64,000 nt of DNA from Yersinia enterocolitica (GTDB lineage Bacteria; Pseudomonadota; Gammaproteobacteria; Enterobacterales; Enterobacteriaceae): NCBI GenBank assembly GCA_002082245.2, contig NBTC02000002.1, positions 682,001-746,000 on the forward strand, read 5' to 3'. Below are positions 29,543-39,460 of this stretch, one piece after another (position 1 is the stretch's first letter; the number at the start of each line of letters is the position of its first letter). The notes beneath the pieces are model-generated. The model did not search any database, was not told the origin of the DNA, and saw only the letters and a program-made list of their open reading frames with translations. The position numbers and the translations under genes were made by a program.

Positions 29543-30445
29543 TCAGCCATAAGTATTCACTCTGATGCGATACAGTGAAGTACCGGCAGTGATATACAGT
29601 TCATCACCGTTCGGTCCGCCAAAAGTGCAATTTGATACCCGCTCAGGAACTGAAATCTTACCCAGTAATGTTGCTTGTGGGGTAAAAACCAGCACACCAT
29701 CCGCACAACTGCAAAATAGATTGCCCGCATGATCGACACAGAATCCATCAGGGAAGCCCGGTGATATTTCTGCAAAAACACGGCCATCACCCAGTTGTAA
29801 CCCAATTACGGGGTAAACCCGCAACTGCCGCCGGCCGAGGGTGGGGAAATCGACAATTGACATATCCGCCACATACAGCAGTTGTTCATCTGGCGAAAAA
29901 GCCAGCCCGTTTGGTCGCTGTAAGTCACAAGCGGCGATACGTAGTGAGCTATCTTTAGGATCGAAACAGTACAAGTAGCAGCCAATAACCTGACTTTCTG
30001 ATTTATAGCCCTCGTCGTCGCCGGTAATGCCATAAGGCGGATCGGTAAACCATAAGGTACCGTCTGATTTCACTACAATGTCGTTGGGCGAGTTAAAACG
30101 CTTGCCGTCGATACGATCAACTAATAGCGTGATATTGCCTTGTATATCAGTCTGGCTGATACCGCGTCGGCCATGCTCACAACTGACAATCGAGCCATTA
30201 GCCATACGGGCATTACCATTAGCAAAGTTGGACGGTGACCGGTAGAGGCTGAGTTCGCCGTCGCGACACCAGCGAAACATCCGGTTCCCTTTTACATCAC
30301 TGAATACCACCGCATTTTCTTGTGGTAACCAGACCGGCCCTTCCGCCCAGATAGCTGGGGAGCATAAACATTCCAGTGGGCTATCGGCGGCCAACACCGC
30401 CGATAATTCACCAATACCTGTCTCAGCCAGCGTTAACGTGGTCAT
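29543..30445 (-). CDS. SMP-30/gluconolactonase family lactonase
   Basis: 300-residue six-bladed propeller lactonase without signal peptide, so cytoplasmic. The metal ligands of SMP-30 enzymes can be found: Glu in WAEGPVWLP, Asn in RPNGLAFSPD, Asn/Asp in FNSPNDIVV and Asp in GFPDGFCVD. GGAGG precedes the ATG. It is the last gene after the ABC transporter genes. In this context it probably opens an imported sugar-acid lactone; the substrate is inferred, not shown. Confidence 0.88.
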   Translation of the reverse strand: MTTLTLAETGIGELSAVLAADSPLECLCSPAIWAEGPVWLPQENAVVFSDVKGNRMFRWCRDGELSLYRSPSNFANGNARMANGSIVSCEHGRRGISQTDIQGNITLLVDRIDGKRFNSPNDIVVKSDGTLWFTDPPYGITGDDEGYKSESQVIGCYLYCFDPKDSSLRIAACDLQRPNGLAFSPDEQLLYVADMSIVDFPTLGRRQLRVYPVIGLQLGDGRVFAEISPGFPDGFCVDHAGNLFCSCADGVLVFTPQATLLGKISVPERVSNCTFGGPNGDELYITAGTSLYRIRVNTYG

Positions 30446-30479
30446 GGTTGCTGCCTCCGACGGCGTATTTACGCCTGAC

Positions 30480-31586
30480 TTATTTCACGCCCCAAATAGC
30501 TTTATAGTGACCCTGATAATCGTTCTGTGGGTCAAACATCTGTTTATCACCCCCGTCGCTGCTTATGTTGTCGCGGGTAACCAAATGAGCAGGAGTCACG
30601 TAGCCAGAGGGAGGCTGTTTGGCGAATGCACGGTTAAATTCATCCAGTAGTTGCCAGCCATGCAGCTTCAACGGCTCCGGCACCGTAGCTGACTGGCTGT
30701 CGCCAGAGCGGATGCGTTGATAGGCAGAAATAGAGCCATCCCCCGCCGAAATATTGTAAGGCGCGTTCTTGCCACCTTTACCAGCCGTTTTCAGGGCAGG
30801 GGCCATAAAATCAAAGTAGAGGTCGTTAATTGCTAAAGCGTATTGGAAGTTATCACCGTATTTTTGTAACAGGCTGAAAGTCATTGCTGGCATACGGTTG
30901 GCGGTATCTGCCAACGGGGTATCAATAAATTCAATCACCTGGCATCCGGTGCATTTCTCAATGGTTTGTTTCATCACATTGGCTTTGTCCAACGCGATTT
31001 GATACAGCGAATCAGTGAAAATCAGTACCTTGGCCTGACCTTCTGATTTTGCTACGGCATACAGTGCAGCAATACGGGCTACATCATTGGAGTCGGAGGT
31101 AACATTATAAAAAATATTGTAATTCTTCACCGGACCCGGCTCTGGGACGGCATGCCAGGCGGTCAGCACAATACCTTGTGCAATGGCTTTTTTGAGTGGT
31201 ATTTTCGCGACATTGGGATTCCAACCACCGATAACAATACCGTCAGGTTTTTGTGCAATCGCCTGATTTAATGATGATAACTGATCTTTAACCGAGCCTC
31301 CGCCATCAAGTGTTTCCAGCTTCCAGCCAGCGGCTTTGGCCGCTTGTGATAAGCCTTCTTGTACTCCTTGCACGCCGCCGTTTTTCATATCAGAAGCAAT
31401 AAAAATAATATGTTTATTGGGTTGCAGTGCTGGGCCACTGGTGGGGCCATCCCATTCAGTCACCGTTGATGTGGCCTTACTGACTGCGGCCTTGGCTTCA
31501 TCAAGATAGCTGTCAGCCCAGCCGGGTAATGCTGTGGTAAATAGCGTGGTAAAAACTAAGCCCTGTAGTATCAAATTGCGTTTCAT
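30480..31586 (-). CDS. Periplasmic sugar-binding protein (ribose-type ABC transporter)
   Basis: 368 residues. The signal peptide ends LPGWA, probably cleaved before Asp. The mature protein is a Peripla_BP_4 type: IIFIASDMKNGGVQGVQEGLSQ begins domain I, and KPDGIVIGGWNP is the hinge-adjacent strand. It is longer at the N-terminus than RbsB, with an extra acidic/alanine helix. It is 19 bp after the permease gene. The ligand is unknown, perhaps a lactone or sugar acid from plant material. Confidence 0.88.
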   Translation of the reverse strand: MKRNLILQGLVFTTLFTTALPGWADSYLDEAKAAVSKATSTVTEWDGPTSGPALQPNKHIIFIASDMKNGGVQGVQEGLSQAAKAAGWKLETLDGGGSVKDQLSSLNQAIAQKPDGIVIGGWNPNVAKIPLKKAIAQGIVLTAWHAVPEPGPVKNYNIFYNVTSDSNDVARIAALYAVAKSEGQAKVLIFTDSLYQIALDKANVMKQTIEKCTGCQVIEFIDTPLADTANRMPAMTFSLLQKYGDNFQYALAINDLYFDFMAPALKTAGKGGKNAPYNISAGDGSISAYQRIRSGDSQSATVPEPLKLHGWQLLDEFNRAFAKQPPSGYVTPAHLVTRDNISSDGGDKQMFDPQNDYQGHYKAIWGVK

Positions 31587-31605
31587 ATTCTGTTCCTTGG
31601 TGAGG

Positions 31606-32679
31606 TTAAGAATTTGTAGCTTTTTTAGTGTTGCCCGGCGTTTGGTTGGGCTTGACGGCTTTTTGATTCAATAATCTGCGCCGTTGGGCATAACCGGCTA
31701 AGGTGATGGAAAGCAGCAATGTGGCACCGTTAAACAAGGGTTCAACCCAGAACTCGCCACCGAATTGCTGAATACCTGCAATACCAATTGCCAGAATCGC
31801 AATCCCTACTACCGTTCCCCATACATTGACCCGGCCTGGGCGGATGGTGGTACTGCCGAGGAAGGCACCGACCAGTGCTGGTAACAGATAGTCCATACCG
31901 ACACTGGCCTGGCCAACCCCTTGCTCCGAGGCGATGAGCACACCACTGAATCCGGTCAACACGCTGGAGGTGATAAATGCACCGACAGTAAAACGGTTGA
32001 CCGAAATCCCGTTAAGCCGGGCGGCCGCGGGATTCCCACCCACGGCATACATACAGCGGCCAAGCGGGGTATGTTCGGTAATGAGCCACAGCACCACGGC
32101 GATAATCAATACATAGAATGCAACAATAGGAATGCCGAATATCTCGGTATGGTGCAGTGCAATAAAAGCATCAGGAAGATCACCGACTATCTGACGGCCA
32201 CCTGAGTGCCATAACGCGATGGCGTAAAGCACGGTGCCGGAGCCTAAGGTCGCCACAAAGCTATCAATGTCGGCTAATGCTACCAATATGCCGTTTAATA
32301 GCCCGTAAAGTGCCGAAATTATCAATACGGTTATGACGGCAGCCTGCCAAGAAAAACCGTATTGCACTTGCAGGGTTATCGCCAGAATGTGCCAGAGCAC
32401 AATACCGAAACCGACGTTTAAATCGATCTTGCCGACAATCATCGGAATAGTGGCGGCCAGTGCCAGCAAAGCAATTTTTGATTTACTGGACAAAATGGCC
32501 TGCAAAGTGAGCATGGAAGCAAACGACGGGGTGGTCAGTGAGAACACCAGCACCAATAAAATACACAATAATAGTAAGCCGTAGCGCGTCATGGCCTGCA
32601 TGGACCAGGCACCGAAACCGTGTTCACTCAGGCTGACTCGTTGTTCAAGCGCTGTCGATTTTATGGATGTTTTAGACAT
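31606..32679 (-). CDS. Inner-membrane permease of the ribose-type ABC transporter
   Basis: 357-residue BPD_transp_2 permease (RbsC type) with about eight to ten hydrophobic segments. MYAVGGNPAAARLNGISVNR (from about residue 215) is the conserved cytoplasmic coupling loop. N-terminal 30 residues and the C-terminal Lys/Asn/Thr-rich tail are soluble. It sits between the ATPase and the binding protein. Confidence 0.9.
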   Translation of the reverse strand: MSKTSIKSTALEQRVSLSEHGFGAWSMQAMTRYGLLLLCILLVLVFSLTTPSFASMLTLQAILSSKSKIALLALAATIPMIVGKIDLNVGFGIVLWHILAITLQVQYGFSWQAAVITVLIISALYGLLNGILVALADIDSFVATLGSGTVLYAIALWHSGGRQIVGDLPDAFIALHHTEIFGIPIVAFYVLIIAVVLWLITEHTPLGRCMYAVGGNPAAARLNGISVNRFTVGAFITSSVLTGFSGVLIASEQGVGQASVGMDYLLPALVGAFLGSTTIRPGRVNVWGTVVGIAILAIGIAGIQQFGGEFWVEPLFNGATLLLSITLAGYAQRRRLLNQKAVKPNQTPGNTKKATNS

Positions 32680-32751
32680 AACACTCTCCGAAACCTGAGC
32701 ACCACAATGACACCGCGAGGGGCGATGTAACCATTAGCACAGGTCGCTGTT

Positions 32752-34278
32752 TTAAACGGATGTAACTTCCCCGGTGCTGGCAGACGCCAACTCCAATAAA
32801 TTAGCGAACGAGACCTGCTGGTTACGCAGTTCACCAACCACTTCGCCACGGTTAAACACCAATGCCCGATTACAGATATGTGCGATCTCCTCTAAATCAT
32901 TGGAAATCACCAAAACCGCCACACCTTCTGCTAATGATTTGTTTAATAAGTGATAAATTTCAGCACGCGCGCCAACATCCACGCCAGCAGTTGGATCTTC
33001 AAGGATCAGTAATGGCGCGCCCAGGTGCATCCAGCGTGCCATGACCACTTTTTGTTGGTTACCGCCGGAAAGGGCACTGATATCAATATTGACGTCTTTA
33101 GGTCGGACATCGAATAACTGCACTTTCCACCAACTTTCCCCCATTTCGCTGCGGGTGCTATAACGGGAAAGTAATTTGTGACCGCTGGCAATTGGGTTAA
33201 TGAATAGGTTTTCGCGCACCGACATCGACATCACCAGACTTTCACCGGTGCGGTCACCGGCCACCAGGGAAACACCTGCTGCCATAGCTTGCTGCGGTGA
33301 GGCGGCGGTATAGGGGCGGTCGCGGAAAATAATTTCACCCTGATCACAATGGCGTAAACCAAATAGCAGGCGGCCTAACTCTTCTTGGCCCGCTCCTCTT
33401 AGCCCCGCTAGTGCCAGCATTTCGCCTGGTTGTAGGCTGAAAGTAACCGGGCCAATCTCACCTACCACCACCGCGTTAAGCTGTAATACAGGTTTACTGG
33501 CTTCAGGTAACGGTTCACGCTGGGAGTCGCCCATGGCTTCACCAACAATCATTTGCACCAGATCACGCAATGAGTAATCGGCGGTATTCCCACCCGCAAC
33601 ATAGCGTCCATCCCGCATCACACACACCCGGTCGGCAATTTCAATCACTTCATCCAAACGATGAGTGACATAAATCATGCCAACATGTTTATCCCTCAGG
33701 CGGTTAATCACTTCAAATAAATGGCGGACATCGTTGGCGGGTAGAGAGGCGGTCGGCTCATCCAACACCAATAGTTCGGCATTAACCGCAACGGCGCGGG
33801 CAATGGCCAATAATGACTTTTCAGTGCGCGACAGTTCAAACACGCGCGCATCAGGTGAGAGGTCAATGCCGATATCCTGTAAAGCCCGACTGGCTTGCAG
33901 GCGAATAGCTGACCAATTAATCAGACCGAATCGACGCGGAAACCCCATCACCAACGCCATATTTTCGGCAACGGTCATCCAGTCAATTAGCCCTAAATCC
34001 TGATGGATAAAAGCAATAGGCTGACGAGTATCACTTTTAATTTCTGCGGCAGAACGTATGTTATTTCCCTGGAACAGAATATCGCCACTGTCCCGTGGGT
34101 AGACGCCCGCCAATACTTTGATTAGAGTGGATTTTCCTGCGCCGTTTTCGCCGAGCAATGCCAGTACTTCGCCTGGCATAACATCAAGACTGACATCGTT
34201 GACCGCAATATTGCCGCCAAATCCTTTGATGATATGGCGCATCGAGAGAATGGGTTGGCCCAATTCAGTGGTATTCAT
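32752..34278 (-). CDS. Double ATPase of the ribose-type ABC transporter
   Basis: 508-residue RbsA/XylG-type protein with two ATPase halves. The N-terminal half has a complete Walker A, GENGAGKST at residues 43-51, and Walker B LLVLDEPTASLP. The C-terminal half has a degenerate Walker A (AGLRGAGQEE), as in this family, with LSGGNQQKVVMARW and LILEDPTAGVD. AAGGGGCG lies upstream of the ATG. It is the first gene of the transporter unit. Confidence 0.92.
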   Translation of the reverse strand: MNTTELGQPILSMRHIIKGFGGNIAVNDVSLDVMPGEVLALLGENGAGKSTLIKVLAGVYPRDSGDILFQGNNIRSAAEIKSDTRQPIAFIHQDLGLIDWMTVAENMALVMGFPRRFGLINWSAIRLQASRALQDIGIDLSPDARVFELSRTEKSLLAIARAVAVNAELLVLDEPTASLPANDVRHLFEVINRLRDKHVGMIYVTHRLDEVIEIADRVCVMRDGRYVAGGNTADYSLRDLVQMIVGEAMGDSQREPLPEASKPVLQLNAVVVGEIGPVTFSLQPGEMLALAGLRGAGQEELGRLLFGLRHCDQGEIIFRDRPYTAASPQQAMAAGVSLVAGDRTGESLVMSMSVRENLFINPIASGHKLLSRYSTRSEMGESWWKVQLFDVRPKDVNIDISALSGGNQQKVVMARWMHLGAPLLILEDPTAGVDVGARAEIYHLLNKSLAEGVAVLVISNDLEEIAHICNRALVFNRGEVVGELRNQQVSFANLLELASASTGEVTSV

Positions 34279-34361
34279 CAGTGTGACGCCCCTTATCCGG
34301 TGAATGTCTTGAGTGAAAGCATTCGCGATTTAGTGGTTATCGAGCATAAACTAGACTTTAT

Positions 34362-34390
34362 ATTTCAACATACGAAATCTGATTTCAAAA
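34362..34390 (-). promoter_or_regulatory. Putative IclR-type (YiaJ-like) operator before the ABC transporter
   Basis: Contains the palindrome GAAAT-CTG-ATTTC (34374-34386) within an element matching 29271-29299 at 25 of 29 positions. It lies 84 bp upstream of the ATPase start and between it and the divergent regulator gene. The rest of 34279-34618 holds no gene. Confidence 0.65.
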
Positions 34391-34618
34391 ATAATATGCT
34401 GATATCTTCGCTAAAGCAAAAGAAGTGATGAATTAAGTTGCTATAAAAAACAAGTACTTATTTATTTGTTTGTGGAAATGTGACGAACTACGCACTTCTT
34501 ATGTTGGATAAATGTTGCGAGATACAGCGCCAGGGATGATAACGAAACACTGTTTCGTGCTTCACACAGACTGCGGCTTTGGAGTACCATTTCATGCTAA
34601 ACAACAAGGATATCGTCT

Positions 34619-35425
34619 ATGGCCCTTATACTCACAGATGACAAGAAAGATAAGCCGTTAGGCAGCCAAAGTCTGTTCCGCGGGCTGCAACTGATTGAGA
34701 TATTAAGTAATTACCCTAATGGCTGCCCATTGGCGCATCTATCTGAATTGGCCGGGATGAACAAAAGTACCGTTCATCGGTTATTGCAAGGGCTACATAC
34801 CTGTGGCTATGTCACTCAGGCGCCTTCTCCAGGCAGTTATCGGCTGACAACCAAGTTCATCTCAATTGGCCAAAAAGCACTGTCATCACTGAATATTATC
34901 CATGTCGCGGCCCCACATTTAGAACAACTCAATCTTGAGCTTGGTGAGACAGTCAATTTTTCAACCCGCGAAGATGACCACGTTATCCTGATTTATAAGT
35001 TAGAACCTACCACTGGCATGATGCGCACCCGCGCTTATATCGGGCAGCATATGCCACTGTACTGCTCGGCGATGGGTAAGATATTTATGGCGTACGGTAA
35101 AAGTGACTATCCAGATGATTATTGGCAGAGCCATCAGCATGAGATTCAGCCGCTGACGCACAATACCATCACCGAATTACCCAAAATGTACCAGGAGCTG
35201 GCAGATATTCGTCAAGCAGGGCTGGCGATGGATCGTGAAGAGAATGAACTAGGTGTATCTTGTGTGGCGGCTCCTGTTTTTGATATTCAGCAACGGGTAC
35301 CGTACTCCGTTTCAGTTTCCCTGCCCACAGCCAAACTGCAACAGGTGGGGGTAAAAACCCTAATTAAACCTATTCTGGCTACGGCCCAGCGTATTTCGCA
35401 GGAATTGGGGTTTGTGACACCGTAA
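34619..35425 (+). CDS. yiaJ: IclR-family regulator, YiaJ/PlaR-like
   Basis: 268-residue repressor. The N-terminal winged helix (LAHLSELAGMNKSTVHRLLQGL, about residues 36-57) is followed by the IclR effector domain with TTGMMRTRAYIGQHMPLYCSAMGK and MDREENELGVSCVAAPVF. It closely matches E. coli YiaJ, which represses yiaKLMNOPQRS. AAGGA precedes the ATG. It is divergent from the transporter genes and likely binds the two shared operators. Confidence 0.9.
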   Translation: MALILTDDKKDKPLGSQSLFRGLQLIEILSNYPNGCPLAHLSELAGMNKSTVHRLLQGLHTCGYVTQAPSPGSYRLTTKFISIGQKALSSLNIIHVAAPHLEQLNLELGETVNFSTREDDHVILIYKLEPTTGMMRTRAYIGQHMPLYCSAMGKIFMAYGKSDYPDDYWQSHQHEIQPLTHNTITELPKMYQELADIRQAGLAMDREENELGVSCVAAPVFDIQQRVPYSVSVSLPTAKLQQVGVKTLIKPILATAQRISQELGFVTP

Positions 35426-35568
35426 CATATAATTTGTCTGTATGGGGGATTCCAGTGGTCGGGATACCTCATATCAGTTGTTTGTCTTTAGCTATTATCG
35501 AAATTCCTAATTCTAAAACAGACACATTTTTTATCAGCAGAACGCGTTTTAGCCATTGGGAGCACGGT

Positions 35569-36282
35569 ATGGTTGGCCCATTTATTAACAGTGCAGGCAT
35601 TATCCTGGGGGGGATAGTTGGCGTATTACTAGCGCGTCATGTCCCTAAGCGTTTACAGGAAGGGTTACCGGCTACGTTTGCGCTAGCTTCTATCTCCATC
35701 GGTATTGTGATGGTGGTAAAAGTACATTTTATGCCAGCGGTTATTTTGGCGTTGATTATCGGGACAGCCGTGGGGGAGTTATTATCCCTTGAGCAGGGGG
35801 TAAAATGGGGGGCAAATAAAACCCGTATAATGTTGGAACGAGTTATTCCATCACGCAGTACATTGCCGCCGCAGGAGTTTGCGCAGAGTTTCACCGCGAT
35901 GATTGTGCTGTTTTGTGCTAGTGGACTGGGAGTTGTTGGTTCGTTGACTGAAGGCATTACTGGTGATTTTCAACTGCTATTTGTCAAAGCGTTAATGGAC
36001 TTCTTCACCGCGCTGATATTCTCCATCTCGCTCGGTATTGCGCTGGTGGCTATTGCTGTGCCGCAATTGTTGATCCAAATTGCATTGGTTTTGTTGGCTA
36101 AACTGATCATGCCGTATATGGATGATATTGCCTTTGCTGATTTTTCCGCCTGCGGTGGGATTATTATGATTGCAGTGGGGTTACGTATTGCACAAATTAA
36201 AATATTCGCGGTGGTGAATTTCCTGCCCGCGCTATTGTTTGTGGTACCCATATCCTATTTATGGCGCTACTTGATGGGATAA
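35569..36282 (+). CDS. yqgA: YqgA, DUF554 family inner-membrane protein
   Basis: 237-residue membrane protein of unknown role with seven or so hydrophobic segments. N-terminal MVGPFINSAGIILGGIVG and central FCASGLGVVGSLTEGITGD are family hallmarks. GGGAG precedes the ATG at 35569; a frame beginning at 35434 is longer but lacks support. In some bacteria DUF554 proteins are proposed transporters. Confidence 0.88.
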   Translation: MVGPFINSAGIILGGIVGVLLARHVPKRLQEGLPATFALASISIGIVMVVKVHFMPAVILALIIGTAVGELLSLEQGVKWGANKTRIMLERVIPSRSTLPPQEFAQSFTAMIVLFCASGLGVVGSLTEGITGDFQLLFVKALMDFFTALIFSISLGIALVAIAVPQLLIQIALVLLAKLIMPYMDDIAFADFSACGGIIMIAVGLRIAQIKIFAVVNFLPALLFVVPISYLWRYLMG

Positions 36283-36396
36283 TCTGTGGAGCGGAAAGAT
36301 GATTTCTAAAACGGTAGGCTTCTCTGCACAGATTTATCATTGAAGCGACCGTTTCAGATTTATTTAGTTGACTGTTTTAATTGGTTATTTTTCTAA

Positions 36397-36609
36397 TTAG
36401 CCAATTTTCCGGCACAAAAACTTACCCTTAATCACGCCATCAAAAAAACGACCTTTCGAAACCACGGACATAAAATTCTGATGAACGCGCTCCGGGACGC
36501 CAAGATATTGATAAATCCCTTGTTCGCGAAATTGTATCTCCAGCATGCGATTTTCAGGATCATAACCAATCGACAGAATTCTGGAAGATGTAACAGGTTG
36601 TCGCTGCAC
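36397..36609 (-). CDS. KTSC domain protein
   Basis: 70-residue protein that is almost only a KTSC domain: VTSSRILSIGYDPENRMLEIQF, then YQYLGVPERVHQNF and SKGRFFDGVIKGKF. KTSC domains are fused to or found near lysyl-tRNA-synthetase-like and phage proteins, and their role is not established. It stands alone, convergent with yqgA. Confidence 0.8.
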   Translation of the reverse strand: MQRQPVTSSRILSIGYDPENRMLEIQFREQGIYQYLGVPERVHQNFMSVVSKGRFFDGVIKGKFLCRKIG

Positions 36610-36830
36610 TAGTTGACCCTCAGTTGTACGGTATTGATATTATAGTGATCGTAGAGCAGTTTGAGCTTGATAACTTTGTCGGTGATCATTATCACCGTTT
36701 GGCTGTAGTATTAATAGATTATTCGCTAGGTATTATTCTATCCGTGACGGCCGATTGCGGAGATACATCCTCTTTATTGGCATTGGGTCGATCATGCCAG
36801 GAGCGGATTGTACTGCCATTCTAAATACAA

Positions 36831-36851
36831 AAACCGGGCGTAATTGCCCAG
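36831..36851 (-). terminator. Weak terminator after dinI
   Basis: On the minus strand GGGC and GCCC pair around a six-base loop and are followed by GGTTTTTG. The stem is only four to five pairs, so this is tentative. It is 7 bp from the dinI stop. Confidence 0.4.
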
Positions 36852-36857
36852 TCTATT

Positions 36858-37103
36858 CTAAGGCTGAAACCAATCATCAGCACTTTCCCATGTTTCTTGT
36901 AAAATTTCTTCTACCGCTTTCTTATCATCTGGCGCACCACCTAGAACTGATAGACCATCAGCGCCCGCAAACCTTACTTTCACATCAATATGGTCAAATT
37001 TCCTCCCAAGCCGCTTATCCAACTCCTCAGTGAGTGCGTCGGTGTATCCTGCCGGGAATTTATTGATATTTAGCTTATCTATTGTCACTTCGATACGTAG
37101 CAT
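36858..37103 (-). CDS. dinI: DinI-like protein
   Basis: 81 residues from the ATG at 37103, the length of E. coli DinI, which stabilises RecA filaments and tunes the SOS response. LRIEVTIDK starts the sheet, and the acidic C-terminal helix KKAVEEILQETWESADDWF that contacts RecA is nearly identical. An upstream frame to 37184 is unlikely. I find no CTG-N10-CAG LexA box in the 200 bp upstream, which is odd for a din gene. Confidence 0.88.
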   Translation of the reverse strand: MLRIEVTIDKLNINKFPAGYTDALTEELDKRLGRKFDHIDVKVRFAGADGLSVLGGAPDDKKAVEEILQETWESADDWFQP

Positions 37104-37528
37104 GATGTTGCCCTTAACTGTGATAGCCGTTGCTAGTGTGGCTGGTCGTTCCCCGATTCGATGTAGTCTACGCGTTTTTGTCATGCTCTAATCAGTTCAT
37201 TAGTCGCAATATGGCAAATTCGCCGAGGGTAACGTCGACAGTAACATCGCTGAGTGAAGTGACCAATTATCAGATAATTATCACTCTTTAACGGGGCAGG
37301 GATGCCTGATAAAGAAATCATTCTGAGTGGATAAACCAATAATGAGGATGTTAGTATGGTTCGTCCGTTATAGCGTCACACCCTATGTGCAAACAAGTTG
37401 TGTACATATGAGTGTATATATCAGGCAAAGTAAAGTCGGATAGCGTTTATAACATATTGATTTTAAATAGTATTAGAATTTTGCATGTGATCTGTCGTGT
37501 GGGTCACCACTGTAGATAAGGAATTAGA
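37104..37528. other. Divergent intergenic region dinI / thrS
   Basis: 425 bp without a gene. It contains a perfect palindrome AATTATC-A-GATAATT at 37265-37279. The thrS promoter and leader must lie in the last 250 bp. In E. coli this leader folds to mimic tRNA-Thr for autoregulation; I could not confirm such a fold by eye. Confidence 0.5.
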
Positions 37529-39457
37529 ATGCCCGTTATTACCCTTCCTGACGGCAGTCAGCGTCATTTCGATCACGCCGTTTCTGCTCTCGATGTTGCC
37601 TTGGATATCGGCCCTGGTTTGGCAAAAGCCTGTATTGCTGGTCGAGTTAATGGCGAACTGGTCGATGCCAGAGACTTGATCGAATCTGATGCCCAACTGG
37701 CTATTATCACCACCAAAGATGCTGAAGGTCTGGAGATTCTCCGCCACTCTTGTGCACACTTATTGGGGCACGCAATCAAGCAACTTTGGCCTGATACCAA
37801 AATGGCCATCGGCCCGGTTATCGACAACGGTTTCTATTACGATGTAGATATCGACCGCACCTTGACGCAGGAAGATCTGGATCTGCTGGAGAAGCGGATG
37901 CATGAACTTGCCGATAAAGATTACGATGTAATTAAGAAGAAAGTCAGTTGGCAAGAAGCCCGCGACACTTTTGCTGCTCGTGGTGAAGATTATAAAGTGG
38001 CGATTCTCGATGAGAATATTAGCCGCGATGATCATCCTGGTTTGTATCACCATGAAGAATACGTTGATATGTGCCGTGGCCCGCACGTACCGAATATGCG
38101 TTTCTGCCATCACTTTAAATTGCAGAAAACATCCGGTGCTTATTGGCGTGGCGATAGCAAAAATAAAATGCTGCAACGTATTTATGGCACGGCTTGGGGT
38201 GATAAGAAGCAACTAAATGCTTATCTGCAACGTCTGGAAGAAGCGGGCAAACGCGACCATCGTAAGATTGGTAAGCAATTGGACCTTTACCACATGCAGG
38301 AAGAAGCACCAGGTATGGTGTTCTGGCATAACGACGGTTGGACTATCTTCCGTGAACTGGAAACTTTTGTGCGGACCAAGCTCAAAGAGTACCAGTATCA
38401 GGAAGTGAAAGGGCCGTTTATGATGGACCGCGTACTGTGGGAAAAAACCGGACATTGGGAAAACTATGCTGAGCATATGTTCACCACATCGTCTGAAAAC
38501 CGCGAGTATTGCATCAAGCCAATGAACTGCCCAGGGCACGTGCAGATTTTCAACCAAGGGTTGAAATCATACCGTGACTTGCCATTGCGTATGGCTGAGT
38601 TCGGTAGCTGCCACCGTAATGAGCCTTCAGGCGCACTGCATGGTTTAATGCGCGTCCGTGGTTTCACTCAGGATGATGCACACATTTTCTGTACCGAAGA
38701 GCAGGTTCGCGATGAAGTGAATAGCTGTATCAAGATGGTGTACGACATGTACAGCACTTTTGGCTTCGAGAAAATTGTGGTTAAGCTGTCTACCCGCCCT
38801 GAAAAACGGATTGGGAGTGATGATCTGTGGACACGTGCCGAAGATGATTTGGCCGCTGCGCTGACTGAAAATGGTATTCCATTTGATTATCAGCCGGGTG
38901 AGGGAGCGTTTTACGGTCCGAAAATTGAGTTTACCTTGCATGATTGTTTGGATCGCGCGTGGCAGTGTGGTACCGTACAGCTCGATTTCTCATTACCGGG
39001 CCGCTTAAGTGCGTCTTACATCGGCGAAAATAACGATCGTCAGGTGCCAGTAATGATTCACCGGGCTATTTTGGGGTCAATGGAGCGCTTTATCGGTATT
39101 TTAACCGAAGAGTATGCAGGCTTCTTCCCAACGTGGTTAGCTCCGGTACAAGTCGTGGTGATGAATATCACCGATAGTCAGTCTGATTATGTCCAACAAG
39201 TGACCAAAAAACTGCAAGATGCAGGGATTAGGGCAAAAGCGGACTTGAGAAATGAGAAGATTGGCTTTAAAATTCGTGAACATACGTTGCGTCGGGTTCC
39301 ATATATGTTGGTCTGTGGCGATAAAGAGGTCGAATCAGGCAAAATTGCCGTTCGTACCCGCCGTGGTAAAGACTTAGGAAGCTTGGACGTCAACGTGGTC
39401 GTAGACCAGCTGCTAGCAGAAATTCGCAGCCGTAGTCTTCATCAACTGGAGGAATAA
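37529..39457 (+). CDS. thrS: Threonyl-tRNA synthetase
   Basis: 642-residue class II synthetase, the normal enterobacterial length. Domains in order: TGS domain (1-61), editing domain with HSCAHLLGH (His73 and His77 region), catalytic core with zinc ligands in [15 protein letters not shown] and MIHRAILGS, and the C-terminal anticodon-binding domain. AAGGAAT lies before the ATG. It heads the thrS-infC-rpmI-rplT-pheM-pheS-pheT-ihfA block. Confidence 0.97.
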   Translation: MPVITLPDGSQRHFDHAVSALDVALDIGPGLAKACIAGRVNGELVDARDLIESDAQLAIITTKDAEGLEILRHSCAHLLGHAIKQLWPDTKMAIGPVIDNGFYYDVDIDRTLTQEDLDLLEKRMHELADKDYDVIKKKVSWQEARDTFAARGEDYKVAILDENISRDDHPGLYHHEEYVDMCRGPHVPNMRFCHHFKLQKTSGAYWRGDSKNKMLQRIYGTAWGDKKQLNAYLQRLEEAGKRDHRKIGKQLDLYHMQEEAPGMVFWHNDGWTIFRELETFVRTKLKEYQYQEVKGPFMMDRVLWEKTGHWENYAEHMFTTSSENREYCIKPMNCPGHVQIFNQGLKSYRDLPLRMAEFGSCHRNEPSGALHGLMRVRGFTQDDAHIFCTEEQVRDEVNSCIKMVYDMYSTFGFEKIVVKLSTRPEKRIGSDDLWTRAEDDLAAALTENGIPFDYQPGEGAFYGPKIEFTLHDCLDRAWQCGTVQLDFSLPGRLSASYIGENNDRQVPVMIHRAILGSMERFIGILTEEYAGFFPTWLAPVQVVVMNITDSQSDYVQQVTKKLQDAGIRAKADLRNEKIGFKIREHTLRRVPYMLVCGDKEVESGKIAVRTRRGKDLGSLDVNVVVDQLLAEIRSRSLHQLEE

Positions 39458-39460
39458 AGT

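Noticed and set aside
35434..35568. N-terminal extension of yqgA
   Set aside because: GGGAG lies just before the ATG at 35569, and the extension has no resemblance to the family.
36624..37033. Plus-strand frames between the KTSC gene and dinI
   Set aside because: They start at poor codons without ribosome sites, and one runs antisense through dinI.
37760..38557. Minus-strand frames inside thrS
   Set aside because: thrS is complete and conserved; these frames have no start signals or recognisable domains.
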